The translations under genes were made by a program, and so were the position numbers. Under the pieces are notes generated by a model. The model did no database searches and was not told where the DNA came from. It saw only the letters and a list, made by a program, of their open reading frames with translations. From positions 1,302,001-1,366,000 of the forward strand of contig NZ_JAPELY010000003.1 in NCBI RefSeq assembly GCF_026343295.1: a stretch of 64,000 bases of DNA, given 5' to 3'. This DNA is from Streptomyces sp. NBC_00083. Its GTDB lineage: Bacteria > Actinomycetota > Actinomycetes > Streptomycetales > Streptomycetaceae. Below are positions 1 through 8,269 of the stretch, one piece after another; within the stretch, counting starts at the first letter, position 1, and every line of letters begins with the position of its first letter.

Positions 1-237
1 CCAGGACGATCCTGCTTCGTGCGTGGGCACCCAGAACTTCTCCGGTTCCGCAGCGATCAGTTCGGCCCGTTCGTGGCGGGGGCAGCGCACGGCGAACGAG
101 GTCTGTTCATCCGGCACGGTGATGAACATCCTCCCGGCCACCCGGAAGGTCGGCATGCTCCACGCCTCCTTCTCCACGGTCTCGGGAAGGGAGAGGGCCA
201 TGCGCCGGACATCCTGGGCGGTTGGTGTGTGCGTCAC
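1..237 (-). CDS. MmcQ/YjbR-like protein, 3' part cut by window edge
   Basis: The minus strand reads 79 codons from a GTG at 237 to the window edge without a stop. The N-terminus has the pattern of the MmcQ/YjbR family: a short helix with RRMALSLPETVEKEAW, then a strand with FRVAGRMFITV, then PRHERAELIAAEPEKFWV. These are small single-domain proteins of about 110-130 residues, so roughly a third is missing. The biochemical role of the family is not settled; a DNA-binding-like fold is reported. An in-frame GTG nine bases upstream is an alternative start. Confidence 0.7.
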   Translation of the reverse strand, partial: MTHTPTAQDVRRMALSLPETVEKEAWSMPTFRVAGRMFITVPDEQTSFAVRCPRHERAELIAAEPEKFWVPTHEAGSSW

Positions 238-599
238 GACGACCACGGTAATGAACCCTCGATCGCCGACAGACGAAGGGGGATCCTTCAGGCCGGGAAG
301 TTCACGCGGCCGCCCTTGGGGGTGGAAAGGAGTGCAACGATGAATGACGCCAACAACCCTCTGCACCAGATGCATTGACCACGCGCGCTGCTGACGGTGG
401 GCAGGGGCGCCCTTCGCCTCTGCGATCGTGGTCAGGGTGATGTTGGCGCGAACTGAGCCGCACGCGCATCACCTCACCCGCTGGGACAGCTGCCGAGCAC
501 GGGTCGGCAACCCCTGCCTCGTACTCGCCCGTTCCCTGTCAGCCAGCGGCTCATCGGCCATCGCCTTCGGCAAGGACCATGCGAGGGATTGATCCCGAG
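238..599. other. Intergenic stretch, no gene supported
   Basis: These 362 bases lie between the diverging YjbR-like start and the 3' end of the GlxA-type regulator. Only short open frames with no recognisable protein are present. I see no convincing hairpin or operator. Confidence 0.5.
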
Positions 600-1538
600 T
601 CAGCTGAAGGTGCGCCGGTAGGTCTGCGGGCTGACACCCGTGGTGCGCTTGAAGCGGTCGCGGAAGGTGGTGGGCGAGCCGAATCCGACCTGGCGGCCGA
701 TGCGCTCGATGGAGTGCTCGGTGGTCTCCAGGAGGTGCTGCGCCTGGCGGATGCGGGCCCGGTGGAGCCACTGCAGGGGAGTGGTGCCGGTCTGGTTGCG
801 GAAGCGTCGGATCAGCGTGCGGGTGCTGGTTCCGCACTGCGCGGCGATATCGGCCAGGGCGAGGTCGCGGGCGAGGTTTTCCCGCAGCCATACCAACAGT
901 GTCTCCAACTCGGAACCCTGCTGGGCGAGGGAGTGGTCGTGGACGATGAACTGCGCCTGTCCGCCTTCGCGTTCGAGTGGCATCACGGACAGGCGGGCGG
1001 CGTCGGCGGCGACCGCCGAGCCGTAGTCACGGCGGATCATGTGCAGGCACAGGTCCATGCCGGCGGCCGCGCCTGCCGAGGTGAGGAACTGGCCGTTGTC
1101 GACGTAGAGCACGTCCGCGTCGACGTTGACGTTCGGGTAGAGGGCGGCCAGCAGGTCTGCTGCGCGCCAGTGAGTGGTGACGCGCAGCCCGTCGAGAAGA
1201 CCGGTGGCCGCGAGGGGGAACGTGCCCACGCACAGCGAGGCGATCCGCGTTCCGGACGCGGCTGCTGTCCGCAGGGCATCGAATGCGGCGGGTGGGAGCG
1301 GGGCCGTAGGGTCGGCGATCCCCGGCACGATGATGGTGTCGGCGTCCTTCAGACCCTCCAGGTTCCACGGCGCGCGCAGGGTGAATGCCCCGGCGTCGAT
1401 CTCGTCGCGTTCTGCGCACACCCGTAGCTGATAGCCGGGCCGCCCGTCGGGCAGGCGGGTCCGGGTGAAGACCTCGATCGGCGTGGACAGGTCGAACGGG
1501 ATCACCTGGTCCAACGCGAGAACGGCGACGGTGTGCAT
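600..1538 (-). CDS. GlxA-family transcriptional regulator (DJ-1/PfpI + AraC HTH)
   Basis: This 312-residue protein joins a DJ-1/PfpI-like sensor half (about residues 1-190) to a C-terminal AraC-type double helix-turn-helix (about 210-312). The nucleophile-elbow region reads IASLCVGTFPLAATGLLDG, keeping a Cys at the usual family position. The AraC end shows the signatures ALADIAAQCGTSTRTLIRRF and IGRQVGFGSPTTFRDRFKRT. Such proteins regulate catabolic or stress genes; the ligand cannot be told from sequence. It is divergent from a stand-alone DJ-1/PfpI gene across a 196-bp shared promoter region, which it may control (inference). Confidence 0.9.
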   Translation of the reverse strand: MHTVAVLALDQVIPFDLSTPIEVFTRTRLPDGRPGYQLRVCAERDEIDAGAFTLRAPWNLEGLKDADTIIVPGIADPTAPLPPAAFDALRTAAASGTRIASLCVGTFPLAATGLLDGLRVTTHWRAADLLAALYPNVNVDADVLYVDNGQFLTSAGAAAGMDLCLHMIRRDYGSAVAADAARLSVMPLEREGGQAQFIVHDHSLAQQGSELETLLVWLRENLARDLALADIAAQCGTSTRTLIRRFRNQTGTTPLQWLHRARIRQAQHLLETTEHSIERIGRQVGFGSPTTFRDRFKRTTGVSPQTYRRTFS

Positions 1539-1734
1539 GGCGGGAACCTACCTGTCCGAACACTGGTGAGCGCGGGCCGATATGCCCATGTGCCCAGGTG
1601 ACGCCAGTTTCTCCGCTGGCTGGAGGGGATGGCAATTTTCCGTTGAAGTATGTCACTCCTGCCACTGGGCGATGAGGCGGGCGGCCGGTTGACTTCACCA
1701 CGACACAGCAAACCCGCTCCCGGAGGTCCGCCCC

Positions 1735-2421
1735 ATGCACGTCCAGATCGCCCTGTTCGACGGGTTCGATCCGCTCGATGTCATCGCCCCCTACGAGGTC
1801 CTGTACGCCGGCGGCATGGCCACGGAGGGTGCGGTGCACGTGGAACTGGCCTCCGCGGAGGGGCCTCGCGAGGTGATCAGCGGCACCGGAGGCCTCGTAC
1901 TGCGCGCCACCGCTGCCCTCGACCCGGAACGGGCGGACATGTTCCTGGTGCCCGGCGCCTCCGGCCGCGTCGGTGAGCCCGGCGAGGAGCCGGAGGAGGC
2001 GGGGAACGGCGCGTGGAAGCAGGACGAATTCATCCCGGTGCTGCTCGGCCGTACGCTGACCACAGAGCTGCCCGCGCTCCTGCGACGCGCGATGGACGCC
2101 CCGGACATGACCGTGGCCACGGTCTGCGGCGGCTCGCTCGTCCTGGCCATGGCCGGCTTGCTGGAGGGGCGATATGCCACCACACACCACATGGGCCTGG
2201 ACCTGCTCGACGCCACCGGAGCACACGCGGTACGCGCCCGTGTCGTCGATGACGGCGATCTGATCACTGGTGCGGGCGTCACGTCCGGACTCGACCTTGG
2301 CCTGTACCTGTTGGAGCGAGAGGCCGGCCCGCGCATCGCGCATGCCGTCGAGGAACTCTTCGCCCATGAGCGGCGCGGCACCGTCTGGCGCGCCAAGGGC
2401 CCTGCTCCCGCCGCCCTTTGA
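1735..2421 (+). CDS. DJ-1/PfpI family protein (isocyanide hydratase-like)
   Basis: This is a single-domain DJ-1/PfpI protein of 228 residues. It begins MHVQIALFDGFDPLDVIAPYE, typical of the ThiJ/isocyanide-hydratase branch, and has the nucleophile elbow TVCGGSLVLAMAGLLEG followed by ATTHH. An insertion rich in Glu and Gly (about residues 78-115) separates the VPG strand from the rest and is longer than usual. A GGAGG at about 1720 supports the ATG start. It leads a group of four closely spaced genes (1735-3573). The substrate is unknown; hydratase, deglycase or sensor roles all occur in the family. Confidence 0.85.
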   Translation: MHVQIALFDGFDPLDVIAPYEVLYAGGMATEGAVHVELASAEGPREVISGTGGLVLRATAALDPERADMFLVPGASGRVGEPGEEPEEAGNGAWKQDEFIPVLLGRTLTTELPALLRRAMDAPDMTVATVCGGSLVLAMAGLLEGRYATTHHMGLDLLDATGAHAVRARVVDDGDLITGAGVTSGLDLGLYLLEREAGPRIAHAVEELFAHERRGTVWRAKGPAPAAL

Positions 2422-2492
2422 CCCCCCGGCCCGCATCCACCGCCGCAGACCGCCCCGCACACCTGCGGCACATCGCAAGAGAGAGCACCACC

Positions 2493-2813
2493 ATGTCCGT
2501 TGAAGGAACCTGGAATCTGTCCGTTTCCACCCCCATCGGCAAGATCAAGGCCGGGTTGGAACTGCGCAGGAAGGAAGACGGCACCTTGACCGGCTTCGCT
2601 CACGGAACCGGTGAGGAGGTGCCGCTCAGCGACCTCGCCCTTCACGGCAACCGGCTCACCTGGAAGCAGGCCATCACCAAGCCGATGCGGCTCAACCTGG
2701 CCTTCGACGTGACCGTTGACGGCGACACGCTCAAGGGCACTTCCAAGGCCGGCCGCCTTCCGGCCTCGAAGGTCATCGGCGAGCGCCGCCCGGCCGTGGA
2801 CCACCAGGCATGA
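2493..2813 (+). CDS. Small hypothetical protein, beta-rich
   Basis: A 106-residue protein starting MSVEGTWNLSVSTPIGKIKA. Alternating polar and hydrophobic strands, with repeated Gly and Thr at turns, suggest a small beta-barrel. I chose the ATG at 2493 because GAGAG lies just before it; the open frame extends back to 2418, but those codons look like leader sequence. The stop overlaps the next gene start in an ATGA arrangement, indicating translational coupling. I do not recognise a named function. Confidence 0.75.
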   Translation: MSVEGTWNLSVSTPIGKIKAGLELRRKEDGTLTGFAHGTGEEVPLSDLALHGNRLTWKQAITKPMRLNLAFDVTVDGDTLKGTSKAGRLPASKVIGERRPAVDHQA

Positions 2814-3274
2814 CCAAGATCCTGTTGTCCGTGCACGTGCTGGCCGCCATTCTGGCCGTCGGTCCCGTCGCCGTCGCCGCGAGCATGTTCCCCGCGACGC
2901 TGCGACGCACCGCTGGCGACCGGGACGGCGCCCGCTCGATCCTGGGGACCCTGCACCGCATCTGCAGGATCTACTCCGGCATCGGTGTCGCGGTCCCCGT
3001 CTTCGGCTTCGCCACAGCCAGCAGCCTCGGTGTCCTCGGCGACGCCTGGCTGATCACCTCTATCCTGCTGACCACGGCGGCCGCCGGCGTCCTGATCCTG
3101 GCGATCCTGCCCGGCCAGGACCGCGTCCTGACGGACATGGTGAGCCCGGGTGCTACGCCGGCGCCGGCCGCGACTACGGGCCGTCTCGCCATGACCACCG
3201 GCATTTTCAACCTCCTCTGGGCGACGGTCACCGTCCTGATGATCATCCGCCCCGGCTCCACCACGGGGGCATGA
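2810..3274 (+). CDS. Four-helix integral membrane protein (DUF2269-like)
   Basis: This 154-residue protein has about four hydrophobic segments: near residues 4-25, 55-75, 80-100 and 128-148. The first carries the pattern KILLSVHVLAAILAVGPV seen in DUF2269-type membrane proteins. No catalytic motif is visible. It overlaps the preceding gene by four bases and the next by four, so the three are very likely one transcript and co-translated. The function is unknown. Confidence 0.75.
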   Translation: MTKILLSVHVLAAILAVGPVAVAASMFPATLRRTAGDRDGARSILGTLHRICRIYSGIGVAVPVFGFATASSLGVLGDAWLITSILLTTAAAGVLILAILPGQDRVLTDMVSPGATPAPAATTGRLAMTTGIFNLLWATVTVLMIIRPGSTTGA

Positions 3275-3573
3275 CCATGCCCCTGAGACCTCCGCCCCAT
3301 CTGCGCATCGCGGCCCACGCCGAGCTGATCTCCCTGATCGTGATGCTGACCAATTTGTTCACCGTCCACCTGGGGCCCGTCTCGTCCCTGATGGGCCCCA
3401 CCCACGGCTGCGCCTACCTGTTCGTCGTCATCACGACCTGGCGCCTCAAGCAGACCCCGGCGGCCCCCAAGGTCCTGTCCCTCATTCCCGGGGTCGGCGG
3501 GCTGCTCGCGCTGCGACAGCTCGACCGCGGAGATCCGGCCCGCCCCCAGGAGGAAGAAGTCATCCCCTCATGA
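3271..3573 (+). CDS. Small membrane protein (DUF3817-like)
   Basis: A 100-residue protein beginning MTMPLRPPPHLRIAAHAELI, with hydrophobic segments at about 16-35 and 45-65 separated by MGPTHGCAYLFVV. A Gly-Pro-x-His-Gly motif between two helices is characteristic of DUF3817 membrane proteins. The ATG overlaps the previous stop. The function is unknown; it probably works with the membrane protein encoded immediately upstream. Confidence 0.7.
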   Translation: MTMPLRPPPHLRIAAHAELISLIVMLTNLFTVHLGPVSSLMGPTHGCAYLFVVITTWRLKQTPAAPKVLSLIPGVGGLLALRQLDRGDPARPQEEEVIPS

Positions 3574-3905
3574 ACCTCGCCGGCCGCTCGCAGATGGCCG
3601 CCGGATTCCTCACCCAGCTCGCAGGCGACGGCATCGGGGTCCGCTAGGCCGGCTCCCTGCCCGCCGACCAGGTCAACCCAGCCGCCGTCGAAGTCATGCG
3701 GCAGATCGCATCGGCATCGCCGGCCAGAAACTGAAAGCCCGCACCGCCGAGGCCGGCCTGGCATCCGACTGCGTCATCACCATGAGCTGCGGCGACGCCA
3801 GCCCAATCGTCCCCGGCAAGCAGTACCTCGACGGGCAGCTCGAAGACCCTGCGGTGAGGGGCGTCGAGGCTGTCCGTCACATCCGCGACGAGATTTCGAC
3901 GGCAA
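3570..3905 (+). pseudogene. Degraded arsenate reductase (ArsC, LMW phosphatase type)
   Basis: Joined across frames, this stretch encodes the body of a thioredoxin-linked ArsC. It begins NLAGRSQMAAGFLTQLAGD, meets an in-frame TAG at 3645-3647, resumes as AGSLPADQVNPAAVEVM, changes frame near 3705, and ends with SDCVITMSCGDASPI and GVEAVRHIRDEI. The N-terminal strand with the catalytic Cys (normally CVHNAGRS) is missing. Truncation, a stop and a frameshift together mean no working enzyme. Its apparent ATG overlaps the stop of the preceding gene, so the decayed gene sits flush against a live operon. Confidence 0.85.
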
Positions 3906-4136
3906 GGACGGCCACGACGCCGAGGACGTGGAAGATCTGCTGCTTGAACGGGGGCTCGGCGGTCTCGACGGAGGAGTCGCTTTCGGAGTCCTCGTCGGGG
4001 TGCGGTGCGTGGGCCGAGTCGTCCGCAGTGCCGACGACCGAGCTTCGCCTGGCGATGGCTTGCCGAATCAGTGTTCCCTTTGTTGCAGTTGGTGAGCTAG
4101 TGTCCCGGGACGCAAGGATTGCTAGGGGGACACCGT

Positions 4137-4826
4137 ATGTATGCCGTTGATGCTGTGGCCCGCCCCGGTCGCCCGCCCGGAATCCGTACCGGACCCAATG
4201 GACTCACCACCCGCCAGACCGCGATCGTCGAATTCATCCAGGCAGAGGTCGCCCGGCAGGGATACCCGCCGTCCATGCGCGAGATCGGCCGGGCCGTCAA
4301 ACTCAAGAGCACCTCGTCAGTCGCGCACCAGATGATGGTCCTGGAGAGCAAGGGCATCCTGTACCGCGATCCGCACCGTCCGCGCGCCTACCGCGTCCGG
4401 CATCGCTGGAGAGAGCACCCTTCTCCAGAATCTCCCGTCGGCGCAGTGGGCGTGGTCCAGGTCCCGCTCGTCGGCCGGATCGCCGCCGGCGCCCCGATCC
4501 TCGCCGAGGAATCCGTTGAGGACGTCTACGCCCTGCCACGTCACCTGGTAGGCGACGGGGAGCTGTTCGCCCTGAAGGTGGTCGGCCAGAGCATGGTGGA
4601 CGCGGCCATCTGCGACGGCGACACCGTCGTCGTCCGCCGTCAGCAGACCGCTGAGCCCGGGGACATCGTCGCCGCCCTGCTGGAAGGCGAAGCCACCGTG
4701 AAACGGTTCCAGCGCGATGAGGCCGGCCACGCCTGGCTGATCCCGCACAACGCCGAGTTCGAGCCCCTGCCCGCCGATGAGGCGGACATCATCGGCAAGG
4801 TCGTAACCGTCCTACGCGCCCTCTGA
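4137..4826 (+). CDS. LexA-family repressor (S24 autoprotease), paralogue
   Basis: This 229-residue protein has a LexA winged HTH (about residues 20-85; YPPSMREIGRAVKLKSTSSV) and an S24 peptidase domain (about 105-229). The cleavage Ala-Gly (GRIAAGAP), the Ser in KVVGQSMVDAAICDGD and the Lys in EATVKRF are all present, so RecA-stimulated self-cleavage is expected. I chose the ATG at 4137 because AGGGGGA lies six bases before it. Streptomycetes have a housekeeping LexA elsewhere; this solitary copy beside an arsC relic may control a mobile or local SOS-linked function (inference). I could not find a confident SOS box upstream. Confidence 0.88.
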   Translation: MYAVDAVARPGRPPGIRTGPNGLTTRQTAIVEFIQAEVARQGYPPSMREIGRAVKLKSTSSVAHQMMVLESKGILYRDPHRPRAYRVRHRWREHPSPESPVGAVGVVQVPLVGRIAAGAPILAEESVEDVYALPRHLVGDGELFALKVVGQSMVDAAICDGDTVVVRRQQTAEPGDIVAALLEGEATVKRFQRDEAGHAWLIPHNAEFEPLPADEADIIGKVVTVLRAL

Positions 4827-4953
4827 CATTCGCGAGAACCTGCCGCCGCAGACCGGTCTTGCCATGGTGGCCGAAGCGTAGGGACAGGAATTCCCCCCAG
4901 GTTGCGAGGGTGTTGGGGTCGCCCTGCCGCAAGGGGGCCCGTATGTCCCGGCG

Positions 4954-5318
4954 TTGGTATTCCTGGGCCTGGGGATTTTCGGGCAGCGTGACCTTTGGAT
5001 TCTCAAGAAGAGGGGAGTTTCGGCCGAAGGGCGATGCGGAGGAACGAGCTGGAACGCCGGCATTTCCTCAATCGACGTCGGCTACCGCGACGAAGGAGGG
5101 GAACGGCACTACGTCGTGGTGACTGCCGAGGACCTCGGACTCGTGGACGGTGAGCCCATCGTCCGAGTTGTCTATGACCCACGCAAACCGGCCGGGCGAC
5201 GACCGAGAAGATCCTGGAAGAGTCGCTGTGGAGGAGCACGGAGGGGTATCTGATGATCGTGGGCGTGGGCGTGGGCGTAGCAGCCGTAGTGACCCTTGGC
5301 TTGAGCGTCCTGTCCTGA
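4954..5318 (+). pseudogene. DUF3592-like membrane-anchored protein, frameshifted
   Basis: The first frame reads a DUF3592-like soluble core (FGQRDLWILKKRGVSAEGR, then HYVVVTAEDLGLVDGEPI and VRVVYDPRKPA). Near 5200 the natural continuation moves to another frame (ATTEKILEESLWRSTEGYL, then a hydrophobic helix) and ends with TGA at 5316. Without the shift the protein would lose its C-terminal membrane helix. No good start codon precedes the first frame; TTG at 4954 is the earliest plausible one. It is either a real pseudogene or a single-base sequence error. Confidence 0.6.
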
Positions 5319-5650
5319 CTCACTCGAGCGGGTGAGGGTCCGTGAATCAGGTCTGATGCAAACCCCTGCTCAAGTACCGCGACTCATTCATCGACAGCAC
5401 CTCGAGCTCGGCTCCCAGCTGCTCGCGGCCGCTCGTCTCAGGCAGGCCGCTCGCACCCTGGGCGAGCGGGCCGGTCTCCAGGGGCAGTTGTCCGCTGCTG
5501 GGGTGGGCGCGGGTCTTGTGGTGCAGTTCGGTGAGCTGGAGCAGCACGTCCCACCGCGAAGTCTGGCGGGCGACGGGGAGAGGGCGCCGATCAGGGCCAA
5601 GCGCTGGGCTGTGGCAGCGTGGGGCGGCCCCGCTGCCACAGGTCCGCGAC
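5319..5650. other. Intergenic, possible degenerate coding remnant
   Basis: A minus-strand frame at 5347-5547 (HHKTRAHPSSGQLPLETG) reads like a short decayed protein, but it has no start context and matches nothing I recognise. No other feature stands out. Confidence 0.3.
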
Positions 5651-5950
5651 CTATCCGTAGGGCTGGCCGGCGGCCATGCGGCTGGCCTCGTCCTCGCGGA
5701 TGCCCCTGACTGCGAACAGCGTCAATCGCCCGCCGAACCGGCCATCGTGGTCGGTGCGTTCGATGCGATAGCTGGTGTGGGAGTGGTCGTTGTCCGCGCG
5801 ACTGCAGGGCGGGCACAGCGACCGCGACCGCGTGTGCCCGGCAGAAGCCGTAGGCCACGAATGACCCGACCGGCCACCCCTGGGCCAGGACGGCGGGGGA
5901 GTAGCCGTGGGATCCGGCCTCCTGCTCGAACCATGCTTGGGAAGGCTGGA
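5651..5950 (-). pseudogene. Small unrecognised protein, split by frameshift
   Basis: Two adjacent minus-strand frames read like one protein. The first holds WFEQEAGSHGYSPAVLAQ and VGSFVAYGFCRAHAV; the second holds NDHSHTSYRIERTDHDGRF and AVRGIREDEASRMAAGQPYG before the stop at 5651. The composition of both parts is protein-like, and the break is around 5810. I do not know the family. It lies directly downstream of the PASTA protein on the same strand. Confidence 0.35.
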
Positions 5951-5964
5951 GCGGCGCACAGGCT

Positions 5965-7197
5965 TCATGCCGCGTGCCAGCGGTTGCGCCCGTCGGAGCC
6001 GGGCCCGCAGACCATGGGGGTCCCGGCCGTGGTGACGCCGGTGGCTCCGGCCGGGGAACAGAACGAACCGGGGTGTACGGTCCCGGCGCTGCCGCCACCG
6101 GAACCGCCGGATGTGGAGGCGGAGCCCCCGGAAGTGGTCGATGAGCCGCCGGATGTTGAGGTGGAGCCAGCCGAGGTGGACGACGAGCCGCCGGATGTGG
6201 AAGTGGCGCCAGCCGAGGTGGACGACGAGCCACCGGACCTGGACGTCGAACCGCCCGTCGAGGACGAGGAACCGCCGCCTGATGTACCGCTGTTGTGGTC
6301 GGAGCCGTCGTCGGCCTTCCGGGAGGGGTCGTTGGCCGGCACCTTGTAGGTGGTGTTCTTCGCCTTCGGGCACTGCTGGACGTTGTCGGCATCGGTCCAC
6401 CGGCCCAGGTCGAGAGTGACCGGAGTGGTGGACGTGACCTTGGTCCGGTCGCCGGGGGACTGGAAGCAGACCCGCCACTCGTCGCCGTGCTCCGCGGCTT
6501 CCTCGGCGGTCGGGGCGTCCACGTCGAGGTAGACATCGTCGAGCCGCACGCTGCCGAGGTCGATGCCGGCCTGCTTGAGTTCCTTGGAGGCGGCGTTGTA
6601 GGTGGCGCCGACCACGTTCGGCATCGTCGGCCATGGGAGCGGGTCGCCGTCCTTGCGGGGGCACGGCTCACCGCTCTTCACCGCCGCGAAGTCGATGTTC
6701 TTCGCAGGGGCGTCGACCTTCTGGAAGCACACCGTCCACCCGGACTCCACGATGACCGCGCGATGCTCCGCTGCGGCGTCGTGCCGAGTGGGCGTGAACC
6801 CGGCTGCACGGGCCAGCTTCTCGGCTTGGTCGAGTGGCTTGGAGGTGTAGTCGGCGGCCTTGAGGAGCTGTGCGGACGCCGGGGAGGAGCTGGCCGTGAC
6901 ACCGTGGCCGCCCTTGTCGTGCGCCTTGGCGTCCGTCTTGTGGGCCGCGCTGTCGAGCTGCCCGCCCAGCCCCGCGCCGAGCGTCAGAAGCACGAACGCG
7001 CCGAACGTCGCCCCGAGTTTGGCGAACCAGCGCCATCGCGGCAACACCCATACCGCCACCATGGCGGCGATCATGACGAGGAATCCGAACCCGAAGCTGA
7101 ACGCGGCTACGAGAGCGACGAAGGCGAGGATGCCGAGTACGGCCGGGGTGGTCTTCCACCACGGACGTGCCGCGGGCGGGGTGGTGTAAGGGTTCAC
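5965..7197 (-). CDS. Membrane-anchored PASTA-domain protein with Ser/Gly/Thr-rich stalk
   Basis: This 410-residue protein has a short cytosolic start (VNPYTTPPAARPWW), two or three membrane helices (about residues 20-80), and an outer part with two PASTA-like units. The clearest is PWPTMPNVVGATYNAASKEL. A low-complexity stalk follows (about residues 300-370: SGGSSSTSAGSTSTSGG repeats), then a Cys-containing end, SFCSPAGATGVT and PMVCGPGSDGRNRW, common in secreted actinomycete proteins. PASTA domains bind cell-wall muropeptides, so a surface role is likely. I chose GTG at 7197 because the upstream Arg/Ala-rich extension is implausible and GAGGAGCGAGAG lies before it. Confidence 0.75.
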   Translation of the reverse strand: MNPYTTPPAARPWWKTTPAVLGILAFVALVAAFSFGFGFLVMIAAMVAVWVLPRWRWFAKLGATFGAFVLLTLGAGLGGQLDSAAHKTDAKAHDKGGHGVTASSSPASAQLLKAADYTSKPLDQAEKLARAAGFTPTRHDAAAEHRAVIVESGWTVCFQKVDAPAKNIDFAAVKSGEPCPRKDGDPLPWPTMPNVVGATYNAASKELKQAGIDLGSVRLDDVYLDVDAPTAEEAAEHGDEWRVCFQSPGDRTKVTSTTPVTLDLGRWTDADNVQQCPKAKNTTYKVPANDPSRKADDGSDHNSGTSGGGSSSSTGGSTSRSGGSSSTSAGATSTSGGSSSTSAGSTSTSGGSSTTSGGSASTSGGSGGGSAGTVHPGSFCSPAGATGVTTAGTPMVCGPGSDGRNRWHAA

Positions 7198-7549
7198 GTG
7201 CTGCTCTCGCTCCTCTGTCGGAACAACCTGGGGTGGACGCCGCGCCTTCGCCGTCGCGCGCCGCACGCGCGGCGCGCTCGCGGCGATGGCGCATGCAGAG
7301 GGTGACGGTCCGACTGCGCAAAAGGTTGCACGCTCGGCGTGGAGAGGCGGGGCTGCGAGCCTCGTAGGCGGCAGGTCTCGGGCCATTGCGGCGTCGTCGC
7401 GACCGTGGCGGGACACGGGCGGCGACGGGCGGGCGCGGGCCGGGGAGGTGCGCACGGCCGACCCGACGGGGGAGACGGGCCGGCCGTGCGCGGCTTGGGG
7501 GCTGCGGTCGCCGCCGCGACGGAGGAAGGTCGCGCTGGCGGAGCCGCGC
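7198..7549. other. Intergenic between two minus-strand genes
   Basis: The stretch presumably carries the promoter of the PASTA gene. It is G-rich on the plus strand. I see no convincing hairpin, operator or protein. Confidence 0.4.
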
Positions 7550-8176
7550 TCAGCTCATCTGGCGAAAGCTCTCGATCAGGCGGCCGAGATGGCGGCCCGA
7601 CACCTCCAGCGGCTCACTGCTCCGGCTCACCTGCGAGGTCAGCTCGGCGCCCTCGAGCGTGCTGATCACGGTGTGGGCCAGAGCGTGTGCGTCCTCGTCG
7701 CTGAAGGCCGCGCCCCGCAGCCTGTCGAAGACCACGGTGTGCCAGCGCGTGAAGGCCTCGGCGGCCGCCGCCCGGATGTCGGGCAGGCGTTCCGACGCGC
7801 CGAGGGCGGTGGTGGTGATGGGGCAGCCGTCGCGCCAGTCCGAGGCGCGCAGTCCCTCGGCGAGCCTGCGGGTCAGGAGGACGATCGCCTCGGCCGGGTC
7901 GTCCTCGTCGTCGAACGCGGCGGTGAGCACCTCGACGAAGTCCAGGTCGCCCCGGTGGATCGCGGCGATGGCCAACTCCTGCTTACCACCCGGGAAGAAG
8001 TGGTATACCGAGCCGAGCGTCGCCTCCGCGTCGGTGGCGATCTGCTTGATCCCCGTGCCGTCGTACCCCTGCCGCTGCATGAGCCGGGAGGCGGCCTGAA
8101 GGATGCGTTCACGGGTGGCGGTGACGCCCTCGCCGTTCGAGGAATGCTGCTCCGCTCCCGCAGGGTTCTTCTTCAC
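7550..8176 (-). CDS. TetR/AcrR-family regulator
   Basis: The 208-residue protein has a TetR DNA-binding domain at about residues 18-65 (TRERILQAASRLMQRQGYDG, then TLGSVYHFFPGGKQELA) and a divergent ligand domain with DWRDGCPITTTAL, as in the YcdC/LmrA-like branch. Its promoter carries TAGAGCGCTCGTTCTA at 8194-8209. The reverse complement of this 16-mer recurs exactly at 26840-26855, between the imine reductase and SDR genes. The regulator therefore probably represses itself and those genes. The inducer is unknown; a cyclic imine pathway compound is a reasonable guess. Confidence 0.88.
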   Translation of the reverse strand: MKKNPAGAEQHSSNGEGVTATRERILQAASRLMQRQGYDGTGIKQIATDAEATLGSVYHFFPGGKQELAIAAIHRGDLDFVEVLTAAFDDEDDPAEAIVLLTRRLAEGLRASDWRDGCPITTTALGASERLPDIRAAAAEAFTRWHTVVFDRLRGAAFSDEDAHALAHTVISTLEGAELTSQVSRSSEPLEVSGRHLGRLIESFRQMS

Positions 8177-8193
8177 AACGGCACCCTACCAGA

Positions 8194-8209
8194 TAGAGCG
8201 CTCGTTCTA
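8194..8209. promoter_or_regulatory. TetR operator, site 1
   Basis: TAGAGCGCTCGTTCTA is an imperfect palindrome (AGAGCG..CGTTCT) 18 bases upstream of the TetR start. It is an exact reverse-complement match to 26840-26855. Autorepression is inferred. Confidence 0.7.
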
Positions 8210-8269
8210 GTAGGTGGGCGATGCGGCGAAGGCGCCGGCGGAAGCGGAGCAGGGCGATCGGGGCCCAGG

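Noticed and set aside
6060..6350. Plus-strand acidic repeat protein (DDEPPDVEV-type repeats)
   Set aside because: It is the mirror of the Ser/Gly/Thr-rich stalk of the PASTA protein, which has membrane helices and a recognisable Cys-containing C-terminus on the minus strand.
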